Source of the DNA: Novosphingobium sp. SG919
Lineage (GTDB): Bacteria; Pseudomonadota; Alphaproteobacteria; Sphingomonadales; Sphingomonadaceae
NCBI RefSeq assembly: GCF_012932495.1
Contig: NZ_JABCNG010000002.1
Location: 310,001-374,000 of the forward strand
Direction of reading: 5' to 3'
DNA: 64,000 nucleotides
Shown: positions 62,752-64,000 of the stretch, piece after piece
Layout: each line of letters opens with the position of its first letter
How positions within the stretch are numbered: the stretch's first letter is position 1
Made by a program: the position numbers and the translations under genes
Notes under the pieces: model-generated
Told to the model about the DNA's origin: nothing
Seen by the model: only the letters and a program-made list of their open reading frames with translations
The model's database searches: none

Positions 62752-64000
62752 GCGCGGCGCCCATCCGTAGCGTGGCCATCCTGGGCGGAGGCACCGCCGG
62801 ATGGATGACGGCGGCCGCCTTGTCCAAGGCGCTTTCCGCACAAGGCGTGGCGATTGCGCTGATCGAATCCGATGCGATCGGCACGATCGGCGTGGGCGAG
62901 GCGACGATCCCCACGATCCACTGGTTCAACCAGCTGATCGGCCTGGACGAAGCCGCGTTCATGGCCGAGACCGGCGCGACCTGGAAGCTGGGCATCGAAT
63001 TTCGCGGCTGGCAGGGGGAGGGCAGCGCCTATTTCCACCCGTTCGGCACCTATGGCCTGCCCGGCGATGCGCAGATGCTGCCGCACCGGCTGATCCGCGC
63101 GTGGAACGGCGGCCATGCCCTGGATATCGAGCAGTTCTCGCTTACCACGCAAATGGCGCGCGCCGGGGTCTTTGCACGGAGTAACGGCGATCCGCGCTCG
63201 CTGCTCTCGACGCTGGGCCATGCCTATCACTTCGACGCCGGACTCTATGCTGGGTTCCTGCGCCGCATGGCCGAGGAACGCGGGGTGCGGCGCCACGAAG
63301 GGCGGGTGACCCGGATCGAGCAGGACGGGCAGACCGGCTTCATCCAGGCGTTGACGACCGAGCGGGGCGAGCGCGTGGCGGCGGACTTGTTCATCGATTG
63401 CTCGGGCCTGGGCGGCCTTTTGATCGAAGGGCAGATGCACGCCGGGTTCGAGGATTGGTCGCACTGGCTGCCCTGCGACAGCGCCTGGGCCGCGCCGACG
63501 GCAGCCGATGCCGCGCCGCCGCTTTATACCATGGCAACGGCTGCGCAGGCGGGCTGGCGCTGGCGCATTCCGCTGCAGCATCGCGTGGGCAATGGCTATG
63601 TCTTTTCCAGCAAGTTCCAGGATGCAGAGGCGGCGCGAAGCGACCTCCTGGCGGCGATCGGCACGCCCACGGCCGATCCGCGCCTGATCCGCTTCACCCC
63701 CGGCCGGCGCCGCCAGGCGTGGATCGGCAATGTCGTGGCGATCGGCCTGTCCAGCGGTTTCCTCGAACCGCTGGAATCGACCAGCATCCATTTGATCCAG
63801 ACCGGGATCGGAAAGCTGCTTTCGCTGTTTCCCAGACAGGACTGCGAAGGCTTGCTGGCAGAGCAATATAACCGGGTTTTCGCGCAGGAGATGGACGACG
63901 TGCGCGATTTTCTGGTTCTGCACTATCACTTTACGCAGGGCCGCAGCGAGCCCATGTGGCAGGCCTGCCAGGCCGCGCCGCTGCCCGAAACTTTGGCCTA
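62748..64000 (+). CDS. Flavin-dependent tryptophan-halogenase family protein (cut by window edge)
   Basis: The first 417 codons are seen, open to the right edge. The FAD motif AILGGGTAGWMTA is at residues ~11-23, GVGEATIPTI follows, KLGIEFRGW comes next, and the halogenase signature WRWRIP is at residues 270-275. DCSGLGGLLIEG and the EDWSHWLPCD segment are typical. PrnA-type enzymes chlorinate or brominate tryptophan; many sphingomonad and Caulobacter homologues lie beside TonB receptors and glycosidases and their substrates are unknown. The ATG overlaps the upstream stop, so the two are co-translated. Confidence 0.92.
   Translation, partial: MSAAPIRSVAILGGGTAGWMTAAALSKALSAQGVAIALIESDAIGTIGVGEATIPTIHWFNQLIGLDEAAFMAETGATWKLGIEFRGWQGEGSAYFHPFGTYGLPGDAQMLPHRLIRAWNGGHALDIEQFSLTTQMARAGVFARSNGDPRSLLSTLGHAYHFDAGLYAGFLRRMAEERGVRRHEGRVTRIEQDGQTGFIQALTTERGERVAADLFIDCSGLGGLLIEGQMHAGFEDWSHWLPCDSAWAAPTAADAAPPLYTMATAAQAGWRWRIPLQHRVGNGYVFSSKFQDAEAARSDLLAAIGTPTADPRLIRFTPGRRRQAWIGNVVAIGLSSGFLEPLESTSIHLIQTGIGKLLSLFPRQDCEGLLAEQYNRVFAQEMDDVRDFLVLHYHFTQGRSEPMWQACQAAPLPETLA

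Noticed and set aside
62748..64000. Possible frameshift in the halogenase-family gene
   Set aside because: I checked the frame at 62748, 63393 and 63555 and all agree, so the gene is continuous to the edge.

Overview
This is high-GC DNA with dense, tightly overlapping genes. Its gene content points to an alphaproteobacterium of the Sphingomonadales, most likely Novosphingobium or a close relative. Supporting signs are three TonB-dependent receptors, a FecI/FecR pair next to an STN-containing receptor, a flavin-dependent tryptophan-halogenase-type gene, bacterial S10 carboxypeptidases, and a dispersed CCCCGGACTTGATCCGGGG-type palindrome common in this order. The taxonomic call is an inference from gene content and style. 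No tRNA, rRNA, insertion sequence, phage gene or CRISPR array was seen, and no gene-free stretch exceeds 300 bases.

Bases 1-9.5 kb hold a hydantoinase/oxoprolinase pair (HyuA1-HyuB1) that follows the tail of an unidentified gene. Next come a LysR regulator and a divergent operon of SDR dehydrogenase, allantoinase/dihydroorotase-type amidohydrolase and malate synthase G. The last two suggest ring opening of a cyclic ureide, with the glyoxylate product entering central metabolism.

Bases 9.5-18 kb are a leftward six-gene operon: enolase-superfamily enzyme, HyuA2, HyuB2, cytochrome P450, SDR and a gamma-glutamyltransferase-like Ntn hydrolase. It is divergent from an MFS transporter plus a lactonase-like metallo-hydrolase. 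The divergent promoter carries helically phased TTTTCC/GGAAAA half-sites. The same sequence recurs in front of the XRE-cupin regulator at 20.1-20.8 kb and once more at 34.3 kb. I read this as a catabolic system with its own regulator, and it is one of the two best candidates here for an undescribed system.

Bases 20.9-36.3 kb are mixed accessory and housekeeping genes: cupin-MFS with a LysR, TetR-alpha/beta hydrolase divergent from an MFS, proline iminopeptidase, a large orphan two-component sensor kinase, NfsB nitroreductase, and an Lrp regulator divergent from a Tat-targeted PLP enzyme with an ornithine-cyclodeaminase-like partner. An arsR-arsC-acr3 arsenic operon follows.

Bases 36.3-53.8 kb are the second strong candidate: two face-to-face modules, each with a TonB receptor divergent from exported proteases. 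Together they encode three S10 serine carboxypeptidases, two gluzincin metallopeptidases, an exported amidohydrolase, an amino-acid permease and an aminotransferase, which looks like a complete outer-membrane-to-cytoplasm peptide-scavenging pathway.

Bases 53.8-64 kb hold an FAD/NAD(P)-binding protein and a FecI-FecR-TonB(STN) signalling set. A REP-like palindrome, a secreted glycosidase-like protein and a tryptophan-halogenase-family gene that runs off the right edge follow.
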